Shown: positions 60,661-64,000 of the stretch, piece by piece | How the letters are laid out: each line of letters opens with the position of its first letter | How positions within the stretch are numbered: position 1 is the first letter of the stretch | From: Pantoea endophytica | GTDB taxonomy: Bacteria; Pseudomonadota; Gammaproteobacteria; Enterobacterales; Enterobacteriaceae | Assembly (NCBI RefSeq): GCF_002858935.1 | Contig: NZ_PJRT01000020.1 | Location: 1 to 64,000, forward strand | Direction: 5' to 3' | Length of the DNA stretch: 64,000 nucleotides | Translations under genes and position numbers: made by a program | Notes under the pieces: model-generated | The model's input: only the letters and a program-made list of their open reading frames with translations | Told to the model about the DNA's origin: nothing | The model's database searches: none

Positions 60661-63111
60661 ATGTCAAAAGATCCTTATCAGGATAGAGAAGCTGAAAAAT
60701 ACGAAAACCCAATTCCAAGCCGCGAATTTATTCTGGCACTGCTGGAAAAACGCGAAAAGCCGACCAGCCGCGATGACATCGCGCAGGAATTGAATATCAC
60801 CAGTGAAGAGCAGCTGGAAGCGCTGCGTCGTCGTCTGCGCGCCATGGAGCGCGATGGCCAGCTGGTGTTTACTCGCCGTCAATGTTACGCCCTGCCAGAA
60901 CGTCTTGATCTGCTTCGCGGTAAAGTGATTGGCCATCGCGATGGCTATGGCTTCCTGCGCGTAGAAGGTCAGAAAGATGATTTCTATCTCTCTGCTGAGC
61001 AGATGAAATTCTGCCTGCACGGCGACGTGATTCTGGCGCAGCCAGGCAGCGCCGATCGTAAAGGTCGTCGTGAAGCGCGCGTGGTGCGCGTGCTTGAGCC
61101 ACGTAACAGCCAGATCGTCGGCCGCTACTTTACCGATGCTGGTACCGGTTTTGTGGTGCCGGATGACAGCCGCCTGAGTTTCGACATCCTGATCCCGCAA
61201 GAAGAAACGCTTAACGCGCGTATGGGTTCAGTGGTGGTGGTTGAAATCACCCAACGTGCGACGCGTCGCACCAAAGCGCTCGGCAAAGTGACCGAGCTGC
61301 TGGGTGACGATATGGGCACCAGCCTTGCGGTCGATATGGCGGTGCGCACCCATGAAATCCCGCACACATGGCCGGAAGAAGTTGAGAAGCAGATCGCTAA
61401 GCTGAAAGAAGAAGTACCGGAAGAGGCGAAGCTGGGACGTGTTGATTTACGTAAGTTGCCGCTGGTCACCATTGATGGTGAAGATGCGCGTGACTTTGAT
61501 GATGCGGTTTTCTGCGAGAAGAAGCGCGGCGGTGGCTGGCGTTTATGGGTGGCCATTGCCGACGTCAGCTATTACGTACGTCCGGGCACGCCGCTGGACG
61601 ATGAAGCGCATCAGCGCGGCACCTCGGTCTATTTCCCGTCGCAGGTTATCCCGATGCTGCCGGAGATTCTCTCCAACGGCTTGTGCTCGCTGAATCCGCA
61701 GGTTGATCGTTTGTGCATGGTGTGTGAGATGACCATCTCCTCCAGCGGCAAACTTACCGGTTTCAAACACTATGAAGCGGTGATGAATTCCCATGCGCGA
61801 CTGACCTACAACAAAGTGTGGAACATTCTGCAAGGTGATGCCGATCTGCGTGAACAATACGCGGCTCAGGTTCCTCATCTGCACGAGTTGCACAACATGT
61901 ATCAGGTGCTGGAAACCGCGCGCGAGCAGCGTGGCGGCATTTCGTTTGAGACCGATGAACCCAAGTTCATCTTCAACGCCGAGCGTCGCATTGAGCGCGT
62001 TGAGCGCACCTCACGCAATGATGCGCATAAGCTGATTGAAGAGTGTATGATTCTCGCCAACATCGCCTCGGCGCGTTTTGTTGAGAAAAATGAAGAGCCT
62101 GCGCTGTTCCGCGATCACGATCGTCCAAGCGAAGACAGCATCAAAAGCTTCCGTACCGTACTGAACGAGCTGGGCTTAAGCCTGCCGGGTGGCACTAAGC
62201 CACACCCGACCGATTATGCCGCCTTGCTGAAGCAAGTGGCCGATCGCCCAGACGCAGAAATGCTGCAAACCATGCTGCTGCGTTCGATGAAACAGGCGGT
62301 TTACGATCCTGAAAACCGGGGTCACTTCGGCCTGGCGCTGGCGTCGTACGCGCACTTCACCTCGCCGATTCGCCGCTATCCGGATTTGCTGTTGCATCGC
62401 GCCATCAAATATCTGCTGGCAAAAGAGCGCGGCGAAGTGGACGGCATCACCACGCCGACCGGCGGCTATCACTACGACATGCAGCAGATGCTGCAGCTGG
62501 GCCAGCACTGTTCACTGACCGAGCGCCGTGCTGATGAAGCCACGCGCGATGTTGCCGATTGGCTGAAGTGTGACTTCATGCAGGATCAGGTCGGCAACGT
62601 GTTCAACGGCGTGATCTCCAGTGTGACCGGCTTTGGTTTCTTCGTGCGTCTTAACGAACTGTTTATCGATGGTTTGGTGCACGTTTCCTCGCTGGATAAC
62701 GACTATTATCGCTTCGATGCGGTGGGTCAGCGTCTGATTGGTGAATCCGGCGGCCGTACTTATCGTCTGGGCGATGCGGTGGAAGTGCGCGTTGAAGCCG
62801 TGCATATGGACGAGCGTAAAATCGACTTCGCGCTGATCTCCAGCAAGCGTGTACCGCGCGGCGAAGGCAAAACCGAACGTGAGCGCGAGAAACGCGGTGG
62901 CAAACCGCCAGCCAAGCGTCGTCGTGATGCCGGCAAGAAGGGCACTTTCGAACCTGATTCAGCGTTCCGCGGCGAAAAGAAAAAGACTGCGGTTGCTGAA
63001 AAACCGGCTAAAACCGAGAAAAAAGGCAAAAAAGTCTCCGAGAAAACCCGTAAAATCGCCGCCGCCACCAAGTCTAAGCGCGCGTCGAAGAAGCAGCCTG
63101 ACGAAGCCTGA
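60661..63111 (+). CDS. rnr: Ribonuclease R
   Basis: An 816-aa 3'-5' exoribonuclease that degrades structured RNA and works with tmRNA in ribosome rescue. The start [16 protein letters not shown] lies behind CGGAGGA; the frame opens upstream only within nsrR. An N-terminal helix-turn-helix and cold-shock domains precede the RNB domain with [12 protein letters not shown] (metal-binding Asp residues), then S1 ([15 protein letters not shown]). A strongly Lys/Arg-rich tail (about 735-816) aids duplex unwinding. E. coli length 813 aa. Confidence 0.97.
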   Translation: MSKDPYQDREAEKYENPIPSREFILALLEKREKPTSRDDIAQELNITSEEQLEALRRRLRAMERDGQLVFTRRQCYALPERLDLLRGKVIGHRDGYGFLRVEGQKDDFYLSAEQMKFCLHGDVILAQPGSADRKGRREARVVRVLEPRNSQIVGRYFTDAGTGFVVPDDSRLSFDILIPQEETLNARMGSVVVVEITQRATRRTKALGKVTELLGDDMGTSLAVDMAVRTHEIPHTWPEEVEKQIAKLKEEVPEEAKLGRVDLRKLPLVTIDGEDARDFDDAVFCEKKRGGGWRLWVAIADVSYYVRPGTPLDDEAHQRGTSVYFPSQVIPMLPEILSNGLCSLNPQVDRLCMVCEMTISSSGKLTGFKHYEAVMNSHARLTYNKVWNILQGDADLREQYAAQVPHLHELHNMYQVLETAREQRGGISFETDEPKFIFNAERRIERVERTSRNDAHKLIEECMILANIASARFVEKNEEPALFRDHDRPSEDSIKSFRTVLNELGLSLPGGTKPHPTDYAALLKQVADRPDAEMLQTMLLRSMKQAVYDPENRGHFGLALASYAHFTSPIRRYPDLLLHRAIKYLLAKERGEVDGITTPTGGYHYDMQQMLQLGQHCSLTERRADEATRDVADWLKCDFMQDQVGNVFNGVISSVTGFGFFVRLNELFIDGLVHVSSLDNDYYRFDAVGQRLIGESGGRTYRLGDAVEVRVEAVHMDERKIDFALISSKRVPRGEGKTEREREKRGGKPPAKRRRDAGKKGTFEPDSAFRGEKKKTAVAEKPAKTEKKGKKVSEKTRKIAAATKSKRASKKQPDEA

Positions 63112-63117
63112 TAGTTT

Positions 63118-63176
63118 GGTCGCCTTGCAGGGCGACCTGACGAAACCGTTGTAGGGTGCGCATTCATGCGCACCTG
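63118..63176. repeat. Two palindromes between rnr and rlmB, one REP-like
   Basis: GGTCGCC / GGCGACC (63118-63137) is a short stem just after rnr that may terminate or protect its mRNA 3' end. GTAGGGTGCGCATTCATGCG followed by CACC (63151-63174) contains the palindrome GTGCGCAT-TC-ATGCGCAC and resembles dispersed GTGCGCAT repeats I associate with Pantoea and relatives. Only one copy occurs in this window. Confidence 0.55.
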
Positions 63177-63219
63177 AATCTCCGTATTCAACGATCTAAA
63201 TCCAACCTTGAGCAAAGTA

Positions 63220-63954
63220 ATGAGTGAAATAATTTTTGGTATTCATAGCGTGCAGGCGCTGCTGGAGCGCGATCCTCAGCGTTTTCAGGAAGTCTTTATC
63301 CTTAAAGGCCGCGACGATCGTCGCCTGCAGCCGCTGATCCTCGCACTGGAAGCTCAGGGAATCCCGGTGCAGGTGGCGAACCGTCAATGGCTCGATAGCC
63401 AGGTTGAAGGCGGCGTGCATCAGGGCATCGTGGCGCGCGTGAAGCCGGGCAAGCAGTATCAGGAGGGTGATTTACCGGATCTGCTGCAGAGCCTTGAGAA
63501 GCCGTTCCTGCTGGTGCTGGATGGCGTTACCGATCCGCATAATCTCGGTGCTTGCCTGCGCAGCGCGGATGCTGCGGGCGTGCATGCGGTCATCGTGCCA
63601 AAAGACCGTGCAGCACCGTTGAATGCCACCGCGAAGAAGGTGGCCAGCGGCGCAGCGGAAAACGTGCCGTTGATTCGCGTCACCAACCTGGCGCGCACCT
63701 TGCGCTTGCTGCAGGAATACCACGTCTGGGTGGTTGGTACCGCAGGCGAAGCCGATCACACCGTTTACCAAAGCAAAATGACCGGCCCAATGGCGCTGGT
63801 GATGGGCGCGGAAGGTGAAGGTATGCGTCGTTTAACGCGTGAGCATTGCGATGAGCTGATCAGCATCCCAATGGCAGGCAGCGTCTCGTCACTCAACGTG
63901 TCAGTTGCCACCGGCGTGTGCTTGTTCGAAGCCGTACGTCAGCGTCAGGCGTGA
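63220..63954 (+). CDS. rlmB: 23S rRNA (guanosine-2'-O-)-methyltransferase RlmB
   Basis: A 244-aa SPOUT (SpoU) methyltransferase that modifies G2251 in the peptidyl-transferase P loop. The start is the ATG of [16 protein letters not shown], equal to the E. coli start; an in-frame TTG four codons earlier is less likely. Motifs [25 protein letters not shown] and [17 protein letters not shown] form the trefoil-knot SAM site. It follows rnr by 108 bases with palindromes between, so co-transcription is likely but not certain. Confidence 0.96.
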   Translation: MSEIIFGIHSVQALLERDPQRFQEVFILKGRDDRRLQPLILALEAQGIPVQVANRQWLDSQVEGGVHQGIVARVKPGKQYQEGDLPDLLQSLEKPFLLVLDGVTDPHNLGACLRSADAAGVHAVIVPKDRAAPLNATAKKVASGAAENVPLIRVTNLARTLRLLQEYHVWVVGTAGEADHTVYQSKMTGPMALVMGAEGEGMRRLTREHCDELISIPMAGSVSSLNVSVATGVCLFEAVRQRQA

Positions 63955-64000
63955 TCCCCACCGCAAAAAGTTTTCCAGGCCAGGCATAACTGCACATCCT
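63955..64000. other. Window tail after rlmB
   Basis: 46 bases after the rlmB stop codon with no recognisable feature; no complete terminator stem is visible before the window ends. Confidence 0.5.

Overview
The window is chromosomal DNA of an enterobacterium. Its proteins are nearly colinear, and often nearly identical in length, with Escherichia coli K-12 homologues (Fis 98 aa, MreB 347 aa, ArgR 156 aa, MutL 615 aa). Features that differ from E. coli K-12 point to the Erwiniaceae, most likely Pantoea or a close relative: a type II dehydroquinase gene ahead of accBC, msrPQ in the same cluster, an alpha-carbonic anhydrase gene beside dusB, and GTGCGCAT-type palindromes. The genus is an inference from gene order and sequence memory; no database was searched.

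Region 1-5.2 kb: the tail of an rrnD-like operon (5S, tRNA-Thr, 5S) converges on a leftward four-gene amino-acid ABC transporter operon (aapJQMP, yhdWXYZ in E. coli) preceded by a near-consensus sigma-54 promoter. Region 5.2-14.6 kb, all leftward: dusB-fis with its stringent-type promoter, a periplasmic carbonic anhydrase, prmA, yhdT-panF, the acetyl-CoA carboxylase pair accBC with aroQ, and the methionine sulfoxide reductase pair msrPQ. Region 14.9-27.3 kb, all rightward: csrD, the cell-shape operon mreBCD, then maf(yhdE)-rng-yhdP-tldD.

Region 27.4-29.6 kb is the clearest accessory insertion. It encodes a PAAR-tipped protein with an S-type-pyocin-like middle and a small C-terminal nuclease-like domain. 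A cysteine-rich CPCC protein, the likely immunity protein, overlaps its stop codon, and a 32-codon remnant of a colicin E3-type immunity gene follows. Region 29.6-39.1 kb: aaeR and divergent aaeXAB (aromatic acid efflux), a GabD-like aldehyde dehydrogenase, a barstar-like yhcO, three tandem yhcN paralogues, argR with tandem ARG boxes, and mdh.

At a bidirectional terminator near 39.15 kb the E. coli gene order changes from the 73-min neighbourhood to the 94.7-min neighbourhood: mscM-psd, rsgA, orn, three tRNA-Gly, a datA-like DnaA-box/IHF cluster, queG, and nnr-tsaE-amiB-mutL-miaA-hfq-hflXKC, then yjeT, purA, nsrR-rnr and rlmB. The two blocks lie at similar distances from oriC on opposite replichores in E. 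coli, so the junction looks like an endpoint of an inversion symmetric about the origin.

Most of the window is core genome. The most interesting non-core signals are the effector/immunity cassette, a long palindromic repeat present three times whose stems co-vary between copies, the datA-like locus, a shortened Fe-S ligand loop in NsrR, and several unassigned dyads in regulatory regions.
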